From assembly GCA_050245915.1 (NCBI GenBank), contig JBFWWZ010000002.1, positions 75,115-139,114 of the forward strand: 64,000 nt of DNA, written 5' to 3'. The DNA comes from JBDSKH01 sp050245915. GTDB taxonomy: Bacteria > Actinomycetota > Actinomycetes > Actinomycetales > Microbacteriaceae. This document shows, piece after piece, positions 40,348 to 49,235 of this stretch. Position 1 is the first letter of the stretch. Each line of letters opens with the position of its first letter. A model generated the notes under the pieces. It worked only from the letters and a program-made list of their open reading frames with translations. It searched no databases and was not told where the DNA came from. The position numbers were made by a program, and so were the translations under genes.

Positions 40348-41007
40348 TCAGAAGGAGCCGGACGGGGCGTCCTGGATCAGGATGCCGTCCTGGATGGCAC
40401 GTTTCCGCAGCGCCACCTTCGTGCCGACGTCGATGCCGGCGACCCGGTACTTCTCCCGGATGCGCTTCAGGTAGCTCTTCGCCGTCTCCTCCGAGATGCC
40501 GAGTTCGTAGGCGACCGACTTGACCGGCTCGCCACCGCCGTACAGCGCCATCACACGACGTTCCTGTGCGCTCAGCTTCGGGGCGCCGCCGATGTCGCCG
40601 GCGTTCAGCGCCAGGTCGAGTTCGGCCGAGATGAAGCTCTCGCCCTGCGCGGCGGCGCGGATCGCCTCGACGATCATCTCCACCGGCTCGCTCTTCACCA
40701 GGTACCCCAGCGCTCCGGCGCCGAGCGCCTCGCGCACGATGTTCGGCTCGGAGTACGTGCTCATCAGCACGACCTTCACGCCCGTGGTCTTCAGCGTCGA
40801 GATCTTCAGCGAGATGGGGATGTTGTCTTTCAGGTCGACGTCGAGCAGCACGACGTCGACGGGGAACTCGGGGCTGGTCAGCAGCTCGGGCCAGCTGCTC
40901 ACCGCGGACACCATGTTGATGTCGTCCGCAGCGCTGCGGATCCATTCCGTGAGCGCGCCGAGCAGCATCTTGTGGTCGTCGACGAGAGCGAGACGAATCG
41001 GGGCCAT
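40348..41007 (-). CDS. LuxR/NarL-family response regulator
   Basis: A 219-residue protein: receiver domain with acidic pair Asp10-Asp11 (LALVDDHKMLL) and probable phospho-acceptor Asp56 (VVLLDVDL). The conserved Lys is in GYLVKSEPVEMI. The C-terminal HTH is KLSAQERRVMALYGGGEPVK and LGISEETAKSYLKRI. It is the last gene of a three-gene operon with a histidine kinase and a kinase-like membrane protein. The ATG has RBS GGAGAG. Confidence 0.87.
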   Translation of the reverse strand: MAPIRLALVDDHKMLLGALTEWIRSAADDINMVSAVSSWPELLTSPEFPVDVVLLDVDLKDNIPISLKISTLKTTGVKVVLMSTYSEPNIVREALGAGALGYLVKSEPVEMIVEAIRAAAQGESFISAELDLALNAGDIGGAPKLSAQERRVMALYGGGEPVKSVAYELGISEETAKSYLKRIREKYRVAGIDVGTKVALRKRAIQDGILIQDAPSGSF

Positions 41008-41039
41008 CGGTCTCTCCTTCCGTTTCGTTCTAGGCCAGG

Positions 41040-42326
41040 TCAGGCACTGTGGTCGGCCGGGTTGTCGACGACGCATTCGATGTCGACCCGAAGACTGGAT
41101 TGCTGAGTGGAGTCAGAGTAACGCCCGACCCGTCCGATGGCGTCCCAGATCGTCGGGTCGACACGATTCCGTGGCACACCCGTCGTGGTGATGGTGATCG
41201 GGATCAGCAGCTTGTGGTTCGGCAACTGGCCGCCGGCGGCGTCGACGGGGCCGATCTGCAGCTCGACCGTGCGGTTCGGGTTCGCCTTCGTGGTGTCGCT
41301 GACCAGCAGCCACGCGGTCGACAGCAGGCCGTCGCGCTGCACCGGGTCGAGGAGGCCGGCGAGGCTGGACTTGTCGACCAGCGTCACCGACTTGCCCAGC
41401 AGCTCCGACTCGCTGACGGCGTGATACAGCCACGTCTCGCGCCGGCCCTCGATGAGGTGCAGCCGAAGCTCCGTGGCGAGGGACGCCGCGACGGAGGCCA
41501 TCTTCGGGGCCAGCGGAAGTGCGGTCTTGCGGGTCGCGATGGAGTCGAGCAGTTCCTCCGCCGCCAGGTCGAGACGCGCCAGCTCCTCCGACGCGAGCAT
41601 GCCGACCGCGAACCGCGGCGCCGACACGGTGCTCTGCGTGAGCACGCGGTCGAGCTCCACCTGCACCATCCGGCGGAACGATTCGATGATCACCACTCCG
41701 ATCAGGGCGGGGAGCACCGCCGACGCGAGCGCCGTGACCTGCGGCGCGAGCCATTCGCCGTCGAGGGGCACGCCGGCGGGCGCGTCGAGGAACATGGCGA
41801 CGGCGAGCGCCAGCGCCAGCACGCCCCCGGCGACCAGGATCTCGGTCGGGCCCCGCACCGTCACCACGACCAGCAGGGTCATGCCGGCGGCGATGGCGGC
41901 CGTCGCGTACCTGCCGATGCTGTGCAGATCCCAGATCGCGATGATGTCGAGGGCCACCGCGACGGCCAGCCCGGTAAGGAAGAGCGCGAACATCCAGTCG
42001 GGCAGCCGGTCGTTGATCACGCGGGACGCGATGATGCCCGCCACCAGCACGGCGAGCAGAACGACCCAGGATGCGATGGCCGCGACCGGCTTCGGGTACG
42101 TGTCGCCACCCCACAGCGCGATGAACCAGCTGAATCCGTAGATCGCCCGCAGCACGACCAGGATCGCCGCCCCGAGCCCCAGGAACGCGACGCCGAGGCT
42201 CGCGCGGTGCGCGCTGTTCGCGACCCGGCCGGAGCGCCGGGGCTGCTTCACCTTCTTGCGGCCCGCGCCGGTGATGACGACGCCGAGGGTGTTCTCCTCG
42301 GGGGCGGAGAACGTGCCGCCGCTCAC
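41040..42326 (-). CDS. Membrane protein with degenerate histidine-kinase-like C-terminus
   Basis: A 428-residue protein with an N-terminal cytoplasmic stretch, about six membrane helices (residues 45-200) and a C-terminal soluble region. That region is reminiscent of the helical and ATP-binding domains of NarL-type kinases (LAAEELLDSIATRKTALP, AAELRLHLIEGRRETWLYHA-like, LLDPVQRDGLLSTAWLLVSD). It has no phospho-acceptor His-Asp/Glu motif and no DxGxG. It may be a pseudokinase or accessory sensor. The GTG start overlaps the kinase stop. This assignment is inference from sequence shape. Confidence 0.65.
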   Translation of the reverse strand: MSGGTFSAPEENTLGVVITGAGRKKVKQPRRSGRVANSAHRASLGVAFLGLGAAILVVLRAIYGFSWFIALWGGDTYPKPVAAIASWVVLLAVLVAGIIASRVINDRLPDWMFALFLTGLAVAVALDIIAIWDLHSIGRYATAAIAAGMTLLVVVTVRGPTEILVAGGVLALALAVAMFLDAPAGVPLDGEWLAPQVTALASAVLPALIGVVIIESFRRMVQVELDRVLTQSTVSAPRFAVGMLASEELARLDLAAEELLDSIATRKTALPLAPKMASVAASLATELRLHLIEGRRETWLYHAVSESELLGKSVTLVDKSSLAGLLDPVQRDGLLSTAWLLVSDTTKANPNRTVELQIGPVDAAGGQLPNHKLLIPITITTTGVPRNRVDPTIWDAIGRVGRYSDSTQQSSLRVDIECVVDNPADHSA

Positions 42327-43522
42327 GAGGTCACCTCGGTGCGCGGGACCTCGAGCACGACGGTGGTGCCGGAACCGGGAGCCGAGAACAGGCGGGCGTT
42401 GCCGCCGACATCGCGCAGGCGCGCGACGACCGACTCCGAGAAGCCGAGCTTGGCGTCGTCGACGTCGTTGATGTCGAAGCCGACCCCCGAGTCGGTGACG
42501 AGGGCGCGCACGATGGCCTCGTCCTCGGTGATGGTCACGTGCGCCTCGGTCACACCGGAGTGGCGGCGCACGTTCTCGAGGCATTCGGCGAGAGCGAGCA
42601 GGAACGCGTCGAGGACCTCGCTCGGCAGCAGCACCTGCCCGGTGCCGTGCCAGTGCACTTCGAGCCCCATCCGGTTGAACCGCTGCTGCACCGACTCGAG
42701 CGTGGTGCCGAGCACCGGTTCGTCCATCGTGGGGATCGGCGAGGTCGCGGTGGAGACGAACGGCTCCCCCTCGGCGGGCGGGGTCGGGTTCGACCCGAGA
42801 CGCAGCTGCCGCAGCAGCCGGGCGTCGTCGGCGGCCTGGTCGCGCAGCGCGTCGGGTTTCACGCCGACACCCGAATGCGCGAGCAGGGTGAGGGTGGCGA
42901 GCACCGTGTCGTGCAGCAGCCGAGCCGACTGGCGGCGCTGGGCCTCGAGTTCGCTCGCCTGACGCTCTGCACGGTGGGCGCGGCCGATGCTCGCGATCCG
43001 CTTCTCGACCTGGGGCACGCCGACGCTGATCCAGATCGCGATCGCCGTCGGAAGCAGCCAGCCCAGCACGACCACGCCCGCGGTGCGGAGCAGGTGGGGG
43101 AGGCCGTCGGCGGCCAGCATCGCCGAACCGGTCACGGCGAGGAACGCCACGCAGAGGACGACGATCCGCGGGGCGCTGGAGGTGAGGACGAGCGCGCTGG
43201 AGGCCAGGGATGCGGCTGCGAGCTCCACGATGGCGGCGTACCCGGCTTCGGGCGACGGACCCGCTCCGACGAAACGGAACACCAGGATGATGCCGAGGCC
43301 GGAGGCCAGCGCGACGAGCACCCAGACGAGCGAGCGGCTGATGCCGACACGGATCTGGGCGATGGTCAGCAACGTGAACAGCGGAGCGGACAGCAGCAGC
43401 GCGAACGAGTCCACGGCACCGGGAAGGACGGCGCACACCAGTGCGACGGCCGTGAAACTCAGTCCGTAGATGCGGGCGGCCCGCTGCAGCAGGCGCTCCC
43501 GCTCTTTGAGGATCAGGTCCAT
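42323..43522 (-). CDS. Membrane sensor histidine kinase (NarL-partner type)
   Basis: A 399-residue kinase. About five membrane helices (residues 18-168) are followed by a DHp helix with phospho-acceptor His204 (RLLHDTVLATLTLLAHS) and a HATPase domain (ECLENVRRHSGVTEAHV N-box, VTDSGVGFDIND G1-box, GSGTTVVLEVP). The sensed signal is unknown. It is the first gene of the operon with the kinase-like protein and the LuxR regulator. Confidence 0.85.
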   Translation of the reverse strand: MDLILKERERLLQRAARIYGLSFTAVALVCAVLPGAVDSFALLLSAPLFTLLTIAQIRVGISRSLVWVLVALASGLGIILVFRFVGAGPSPEAGYAAIVELAAASLASSALVLTSSAPRIVVLCVAFLAVTGSAMLAADGLPHLLRTAGVVVLGWLLPTAIAIWISVGVPQVEKRIASIGRAHRAERQASELEAQRRQSARLLHDTVLATLTLLAHSGVGVKPDALRDQAADDARLLRQLRLGSNPTPPAEGEPFVSTATSPIPTMDEPVLGTTLESVQQRFNRMGLEVHWHGTGQVLLPSEVLDAFLLALAECLENVRRHSGVTEAHVTITEDEAIVRALVTDSGVGFDINDVDDAKLGFSESVVARLRDVGGNARLFSAPGSGTTVVLEVPRTEVTS

Positions 43523-43632
43523 GACGACTCACATGCTGGCATCGGTGTGACACGAACGGGGGGTGCCACGCGGAGACGCCGGGGCACAAAAGGCGGGGTA
43601 CAGTCGTGCCCAGAGGACATCCGAGGGGGATG

Positions 43633-43660
43633 CGGGGGCCGGCGGAGACGCCGGCCCCCG
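43633..43660. terminator. 12-bp perfect GC-rich hairpin
   Basis: Arms CGGGGGCCGGCG and CGCCGGCCCCCG flank GAGA. It lies 19 bp beyond the stop of the leftward lipoprotein gene and probably terminates it. No U-tract is present. Confidence 0.75.
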
Positions 43661-43678
43661 CCCGTCTGTGCGGCCGGC

Positions 43679-44524
43679 TCAGAGTCCGCAGTAGGACGAG
43701 AAGAACGCGTACATCTGCCCGCGCAGCTCATCGCTCGCCGCGAGCACGTAGCGGCCCTCTGTCCCGTCGGCGAGCGTGACGTACAGCGGCATCCGGGTGC
43801 CGATCTTGTCTTCGGCCAGCGCGTGCGGGTCGCACCGGTTCGGGACGATGGGCACCCGGATCTCGTCCGGGCCGTCCGCGGTCAGCTCGATGCCCAGCGG
43901 CAGCTGGTTCACCCCGATGCCGTCCGGTCCGGCCGGGTTGAGCAGAGTCGTGCTGCTGATGGTCTCCACGGTCACGGTGCCGTCCGCCCCGGTCGGCTCG
44001 ACCGAGATGAGCAGCTCGGCGGGCGCGGGTTCCACGACGGGTGCGGTCAGCGACACCGCCGTGAGGTGCGCGATGGCGTCCACGTTCTCGACCAGGCAGC
44101 CTTCGTCGTGCAGCCGGTCGAGCATGTGGAATCCGTCGTCGGGGGCGACGACGGAACTGCCCGAGGTGTCGCCGACGGTCCAGTCGAAGCTCACGGTGTT
44201 ATCCGCCGTCAGCGCGTCGCAGGATGCCACGGCCGGGATGTCGACGCGCAGATCGACCGCGTACCCGGGTGGGATCGTGGCGGTGCGGCCGGGACCCCAG
44301 ACGAAGCCCTCGGCGAAGTAGTTGGACTCGAGCGTCGCGGCCGTGATGGTGACGGGCTCGTCGCCGTCGTTGTGCACCTCGATCGCGATCCGGTTCTTCG
44401 GGATGTCGGGGCGCGGCTGGTAGACCGAGATGGTGATGCCGTCGGGCGGGTCCTGGATGGGGTCGGCGCCCGGCGCGCACCCCGCCATCGCCAGCACCAG
44501 GGCAGCGACGAGAAGTCTGCGCAT
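43679..44524 (-). CDS. Lipoprotein of unknown function
   Basis: A 281-residue exported lipoprotein (lipobox AMAGC, Cys16). It is rich in beta-strand pattern: NRIAIEVHNDGDEPVTITAATLES and VDLRVDIPAVA look like an Ig-like extracellular domain. Cys residues later in the chain (ASCDALTA, DEGCLVEN, PNRCDPHA, SSYCGL) could form two disulfides. I recognise no family. It starts 1 bp downstream of metX. Confidence 0.72.
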   Translation of the reverse strand: MRRLLVAALVLAMAGCAPGADPIQDPPDGITISVYQPRPDIPKNRIAIEVHNDGDEPVTITAATLESNYFAEGFVWGPGRTATIPPGYAVDLRVDIPAVASCDALTADNTVSFDWTVGDTSGSSVVAPDDGFHMLDRLHDEGCLVENVDAIAHLTAVSLTAPVVEPAPAELLISVEPTGADGTVTVETISSTTLLNPAGPDGIGVNQLPLGIELTADGPDEIRVPIVPNRCDPHALAEDKIGTRMPLYVTLADGTEGRYVLAASDELRGQMYAFFSSYCGL

Positions 44525-44525
44525 A

Positions 44526-45731
44526 TCAGTGTTCTAGCAGTCGCCGCAGCTGAGCGCCCACCAGGGCGTCCTCGATGAGGAACGCGTCGTGCCCGTACGG
44601 CGACGAGATGACGACCGGCTGGTCGCCGTCGATGTTGCCGGGCAGGTGCCGCGCGATGATCTCCTGACCCGGCACGGGGAACAGCCGGTCGCTGTCGATG
44701 CCGAGCACGAGGGCTTTCGCCGTCGCACGGGCGAGGGCGGAGGCGGTGCCCCCGCGACCGCGGCCGATGTCGTGGCTGTTCATGGCATCCACCAGCACCA
44801 GGTAGCTGTTGGCGTCGAAGCGGCGCGTGAACTTGTTGCCGTGGAACCCGAGGTAGCTCTCGACCGCGAACACGCCGCCGTCCCCGAGCGGGCTGAGGCC
44901 GCTCTGCCAGCTGCGCTCGAAACGGTCGTTGAGCTCCGTGGGGGAGCGGTAGTTGAGCAGGGCCATGCGCCGGGCGAGCGCGAGACCGCGGTGGGGGCCC
45001 GCGCCATCCGGGGCGTCGTAGTAGTCGCCGCCCGCGAATGCCAGATCGAAGCGGATCGCCTCGCTCTGCACCGCGTTGAGGGCGATCTGGTCGGCGCTCG
45101 ACAGCGGTGGGGCGGCGAGCACCGCGACCCGGTCGACGCGATCCGGGAGGCCGACCGCCCATTCCAGCGCCTGCATCCCGCCCATCGAGCCGCCCACGAT
45201 CATCGCCCAGCGCGTCACCCCGATCGCGTCGGCGAACGCGGCCTGCGCCGCGACCTGGTCGCGGATCGTCAGGTAGGGGAAGCGGGAAGCCCACTCGTGG
45301 CCGTCGGGCGCCAGGGACGCCGGTCCGGTCGACCCCTGGCATCCGCCGAGCATGTTGGGTGCGACCACGAACCATTCGGCGGGATCGAGCGGCTTGCCCG
45401 GGCCGACCAGGCCGTTCCACCAGCCGGCGGTGGGATGCCCGGCCTTCGCCGCGCCGACGACGTGACTGTCCCCGGTGAGGGCGTGCAGCACCAGGACCGC
45501 GTTGCCGCCGTCGGCGGCGAGCTCACCCCAGGTCTCGTACGCGATGGTGACGGCGGGGATCGTCTCCCCGTGCTCCACGCGGAGGTCGCCGATCGTGGCG
45601 AACCGCCGATCACCGGGGTCGTCGCCGATGCGCCAGGCTCCGGATGCCGGGGGTGCGCCGCTGATGGCCCGACGGTTGGACTCGGTGACGAACGCAGAGG
45701 GCACCGCGTCCTCGGGAGTCTGCCAGTCCAT
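44526..45731 (-). CDS. metX: Homoserine O-acetyltransferase
   Basis: A 401-residue alpha/beta-hydrolase-fold enzyme transferring acetyl from acetyl-CoA to L-homoserine, the first committed step of methionine synthesis by the direct sulfhydrylation route. Visible are HALTGDSH, NMLGGCQGSTGP, the nucleophile Ser182 in VGGSMGGMQALEW, catalytic Asp in LGIDSDRLFP and His in PYGHDAFLIED. It lies downstream of metY in the same direction, separated by a REP-like repeat. The ATG has RBS GGGAGA. Confidence 0.93.
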   Translation of the reverse strand: MDWQTPEDAVPSAFVTESNRRAISGAPPASGAWRIGDDPGDRRFATIGDLRVEHGETIPAVTIAYETWGELAADGGNAVLVLHALTGDSHVVGAAKAGHPTAGWWNGLVGPGKPLDPAEWFVVAPNMLGGCQGSTGPASLAPDGHEWASRFPYLTIRDQVAAQAAFADAIGVTRWAMIVGGSMGGMQALEWAVGLPDRVDRVAVLAAPPLSSADQIALNAVQSEAIRFDLAFAGGDYYDAPDGAGPHRGLALARRMALLNYRSPTELNDRFERSWQSGLSPLGDGGVFAVESYLGFHGNKFTRRFDANSYLVLVDAMNSHDIGRGRGGTASALARATAKALVLGIDSDRLFPVPGQEIIARHLPGNIDGDQPVVISSPYGHDAFLIEDALVGAQLRRLLEH

Positions 45732-45774
45732 CTGGTGATTCTCCCGCGCGGTGCCCTCTGTTACGCGCGCTGCC

Positions 45775-45806
45775 GGTCGAGTAGGCCGGCAGGCCGTGTC
45801 GAGACC
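45775..45806. repeat. REP-like palindromic repeat, copy 3
   Basis: GGTCGAGTAGGCCGGCAGGC followed by CGTGTCGAGACC has the same ends as the 35144 copy. It sits between metY and metX and ends exactly at the metY stop. It may attenuate metY-metX readthrough. Confidence 0.55.
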
Positions 45807-47122
45807 TACGCGTTCGCGCTCGCGGAGGCGACCTTGCGCGCCGCCGCGAAGCCCGTCTCGAGGTCCGCGATCAGGTCGTCGAGGTTCTCGAGCCCCACGG
45901 ACAGCCGCACGAGGCCCGGCGTCACGCCGGTGGTGAGCTGCTGCTCCGGGGTGAGTTGCGAGTGCGTCGTCGACGCCGGGTGGATGATGAGCGAGCGCAC
46001 GTCGCCGATGTTGGCCAGGTGGCTGAACAGCGAGACGCTCTCGACCAGGGCGCGCCCGGCATCCACCCCGCCCTTCAGCTCGAACGACACGACGGCGCCG
46101 ACGCCCTTCGGCGCGTACTTGTTGGCGGCCTCGTACCACGGGCTCGACGGCAGCCCGGAGTAGTTCACCGACGCGACGTCGGCGTGGCTCTCGAGCCATT
46201 CGGCGATCGCCTGGGCGTTCTGGTTGTGACGCTCGATGCGCAGCGACAGCGTCTCGATGCCCTGGATCAGCGAGAACGCGCTGTCGGGGCTGAGCGCCGC
46301 ACCCGTGTCGCGCAGCAGCTGCACGCGGATCTTGATGACGTAGGCGATCGCGTCGCCGAGCACCGTCGTGTACGACGCGCCGTGGTACGACGGGTCGGGC
46401 TCGGTGAGTCCGGGGAACTTGTCGACGTTCTCGCTCCACGCGAACTTCCCGCCGTCGACGATCACGCCGGCGATGACCGTGCCGTGGCCGCCGAGGAACT
46501 TGGTGGCGGAGTGCACGACCACGTCGGCGCCGAACTCGAACGGGCGGATCAGGTACGGCGTCGCGATCGTGTTGTCGACGATGAGCGGCAGCTTGTTGTC
46601 GTGCGCCACCCCGGCGACGCCCTCGATGTCGAGCACGTTGATGCGCGGGTTGCCGATCGTCTCGGCGAAGAACGCCTTCGTGTTGGGGCGGACGGCCGCC
46701 TTCCACTCCTCCAGGTCGTCCTGGTTCTCGACGAAGGTGACCTCGATGCCGAGCTTCGCGAGCGTGTACTTGAAGAGGTTGTAGGTGCCGCCGTAGATCG
46801 AGCTCGACGACACGATGTGGTCGCCGGACTGCGCGATGTTCAGGATCGCGTACGTGATGGCGGACGAGCCGGATGCCACGGCGAGCGCCGCGGTGCCGCC
46901 CTCGAGGGCCGCGACGCGCTTCTCGAGCACGTCGGTGGTGGGGTTCATGAGCCGGGTGTAGATGTTGCCGAACTCGGCGAGCGCGAACAGGTTCTTGGCG
47001 TGGTCGCTGTCGTTGAAGACGTACGAGGTCGTCTTGTAGATCGGGGTCGCGCGCGCGTTCGTCACCGGGTCGGGGGCGGCGCCCGCGTGGATCTGCAGGG
47101 TCTCGAACTTCCAGTCGGACAT
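45806..47122 (-). CDS. metY: O-acetylhomoserine aminocarboxypropyltransferase/sulfhydrylase
   Basis: A 438-residue Cys/Met-metabolism PLP enzyme using sulfide and O-acetylhomoserine to make homocysteine. Visible are FETLQIHAGAAPDPVTNARA, YTRLMNPTTDVLEKRVAALE, the cofactor Lys in HSATKFLGGHG (about residue 208) and LSVGLENLDDLIADLE. The ATG at 47122 has RBS AAGGAG. I looked for a SAM riboswitch upstream and saw none. Confidence 0.93.
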   Translation of the reverse strand: MSDWKFETLQIHAGAAPDPVTNARATPIYKTTSYVFNDSDHAKNLFALAEFGNIYTRLMNPTTDVLEKRVAALEGGTAALAVASGSSAITYAILNIAQSGDHIVSSSSIYGGTYNLFKYTLAKLGIEVTFVENQDDLEEWKAAVRPNTKAFFAETIGNPRINVLDIEGVAGVAHDNKLPLIVDNTIATPYLIRPFEFGADVVVHSATKFLGGHGTVIAGVIVDGGKFAWSENVDKFPGLTEPDPSYHGASYTTVLGDAIAYVIKIRVQLLRDTGAALSPDSAFSLIQGIETLSLRIERHNQNAQAIAEWLESHADVASVNYSGLPSSPWYEAANKYAPKGVGAVVSFELKGGVDAGRALVESVSLFSHLANIGDVRSLIIHPASTTHSQLTPEQQLTTGVTPGLVRLSVGLENLDDLIADLETGFAAARKVASASANA

Positions 47123-47248
47123 GGGATGGCTCCTTCGTTGAGGCGTGCTGCGACAGTAGGTCGCTCTCCGCGGGATGTCGAAAGGGCGGGAAACCGGGCG
47201 TAACACAGGGTGAGCCCACACCTCGACGAGAATCCGACGTGCGAGACC

Positions 47249-48424
47249 TCAGCTGCGGCGCGAACCCGTCGGGTCGACCCGGGACGGACCGGACCGGCGC
47301 GCCGTGCGCTCATCGCGGTGCGTGAACAGCCAGTCCGGCTTCGGCTCGATCAGCGGCCGGAACACGCGGCGCACCAGCGGGCTCGCCAGCGCCACCGAGA
47401 CGGCTATCGAGGCGAACACCATGGTGAGCAGCCAGACCGCCGACGAGTGGTCGTCTGTGAGGATGCCCGACTCCCGGATCGGGTACAGCACGAACGAGTG
47501 CAGCAGGTAGACGTACATGGTCGCCTGGCCGAAGACGGTGAAGATCGTCTCCCGCCGCGGCACCAGCACGTAGAACGCCGCACTCAGCACCACCGCCAGC
47601 AGGATCAGCCCCAGCCGGATCAGCCCGGCGGTCCAGGCCTCGTCACCCAGCCGCTCGTACCCGTCGTCGTAGAAGAACCAGCCCTGCAGATGCCGGTCGC
47701 GGAAGAACTCGATGTTCACGATCACCACCGTGAGCCAGACCGCGAAGACCGCGAGCGCGGCGACCCGGATGCCCCAGACGGCCGGCCAGGCGAGCGTGCG
47801 CCAGCGGTCCACCACCTTCCACTGGCGCAGGTACCAGCCCAGCAGGAAGAAGGGCAGGATGCCGATGGCGCGGGACAGCGAGAACGTCGAGTCGACGTTG
47901 TGCGCGTACCCGACCGCGATCGAGGCGAGCACCGCCCAGAGCAGCGGCCACCGCAGCATCGCGAGGTAGGGGAGCGCGACCCGGAAGATCGCGAGGGCGA
48001 GCAGGAACCACAGCGTCCAGTGCGGCTCCGTGAGGTTGAGGCCGGGGTCGCCCTCCACGACCCACTGCACCGCCGACCAGATGAACTGCATGATGAGATA
48101 CGGCAGCAGGATGTCGGTGATGATCTTGCGCATCTGCCGCGTCCCCGGCGGGGTCGCCTTCGAGAAGTACCCGCTGATGATCGCGAACGCCGGCATGTGG
48201 AACGCGTAGATGAACAGGTACAGGATGAGCGCGTTGTTCGAGTCGCTCGTCTGACGCTGGATCGCGTGACCGATCACCACCAGCACGATGGTGCCGAACC
48301 GGGCGTTGTCCCAGAACGGGACGCGCACCCGCGGCCGGAGGGAGGGTCCGCGCTCATCGACGGCCCCACCCGGCCCCTCGATCGACGCCGTCACGGTGGG
48401 GATCGAACCCGAACGTGGTGTCAT
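47249..48424 (-). CDS. Acyltransferase 3 family membrane protein
   Basis: A 391-residue protein with about ten membrane helices. RVPFWDNARFGTIVLVVIGHAIQ is the N-terminal helix carrying the active-site-type His, and FIYAFHMPAFAIISGYFS is the second conserved segment. Such proteins acylate sugars or cell-envelope glycans. The Arg-rich C-terminal tail is cytoplasmic. It is divergent from the SDR gene with about 30 bp between starts. Confidence 0.8.
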   Translation of the reverse strand: MTPRSGSIPTVTASIEGPGGAVDERGPSLRPRVRVPFWDNARFGTIVLVVIGHAIQRQTSDSNNALILYLFIYAFHMPAFAIISGYFSKATPPGTRQMRKIITDILLPYLIMQFIWSAVQWVVEGDPGLNLTEPHWTLWFLLALAIFRVALPYLAMLRWPLLWAVLASIAVGYAHNVDSTFSLSRAIGILPFFLLGWYLRQWKVVDRWRTLAWPAVWGIRVAALAVFAVWLTVVIVNIEFFRDRHLQGWFFYDDGYERLGDEAWTAGLIRLGLILLAVVLSAAFYVLVPRRETIFTVFGQATMYVYLLHSFVLYPIRESGILTDDHSSAVWLLTMVFASIAVSVALASPLVRRVFRPLIEPKPDWLFTHRDERTARRSGPSRVDPTGSRRS

Positions 48425-48455
48425 CGCCGCCAGCCTAGGCGGGGATACTGAGGGC

Positions 48456-49229
48456 ATGGCGAAACGGGTGGTGGTGACGGGGGCGAGCTCCGGGATCGGG
48501 GCGGCGTCCGCGCGGCTCTTCCGGCAGCACGGGTGGGATGTCGTCGGCGTGGCCCGGCGCGCGGACCGGCTGGACGCGCTGGCGGCGGAGGCCGGCATCC
48601 ACCCCATCGTGGCGGACGTGACCGATCAGGCGGACGTCGACCGCGTGCGCGACGAGGTCGCCGCGCTCGGCCCGGTGGACGCGCTCATCAACAACGCGGG
48701 CGGCGCGTTCGGGTCGGCGACCGTCGAGGCGTCGGACCCCGAGGACTGGCGCCGCATGTTCGACGTCAACGTGCTCGGAACCAAACGCATGATCACGGCG
48801 ATGCTGCCGCTGCTGCGCGACGCGGCGCGCGTGGACGGCGTCGCCGACATCCTGAGCATCACCTCGGTCGCCGGGCACGAGGTGTACGAGAACGGCGGCG
48901 GGTACAACGCCGCCAAGTTCGCCGAGCACGCGCTGATGGCGGTGCTGCGGCTGGAGCTGGCCGGCGAGCCGATCCGGGTGCTCGAGCTGGCGCCGGGGAT
49001 GGTGAAGACGGAGGGTTTCGCGATCACGAGGTTCTCGGGCGACCGGGCCAAGGCGGACGCGGTCTACGCGGGAGTGGATGATCCGCTGACTGCGGAGGAC
49101 ATCGCCGAGGTCATCGTGACGACGATCGAGCTGCCTGCCCACGTGAACCTCGACCTCGTCACGGTCCGGCCGGTCGCGCAGGCGGCGGCGCACAAGGTGA
49201 TCCGGCAGCCGCTCGTCCCGAAGGGCTGA
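48456..49229 (+). CDS. Short-chain dehydrogenase/reductase (YdfG-like)
   Basis: A 257-residue classical SDR: cofactor motif VVVTGASSGIGAASARLF followed by VARRADRLDAL (Arg-Arg suggests NADP). NNAGG and catalytic Ser, Tyr and Lys follow in ITSVAGHEVYENGGGYNAAKFAEHA. It resembles YdfG, which oxidises L-allo-threonine and serine-type 3-hydroxy acids; substrate unproven. Confidence 0.82.
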   Translation: MAKRVVVTGASSGIGAASARLFRQHGWDVVGVARRADRLDALAAEAGIHPIVADVTDQADVDRVRDEVAALGPVDALINNAGGAFGSATVEASDPEDWRRMFDVNVLGTKRMITAMLPLLRDAARVDGVADILSITSVAGHEVYENGGGYNAAKFAEHALMAVLRLELAGEPIRVLELAPGMVKTEGFAITRFSGDRAKADAVYAGVDDPLTAEDIAEVIVTTIELPAHVNLDLVTVRPVAQAAAHKVIRQPLVPKG

Positions 49230-49235
49230 CCCGCG

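Noticed and set aside
47123..47230. SAM or other methionine riboswitch before metY
   Set aside because: The leader is only about 100 bp and shows no recognisable conserved riboswitch core or terminator/anti-terminator pair.
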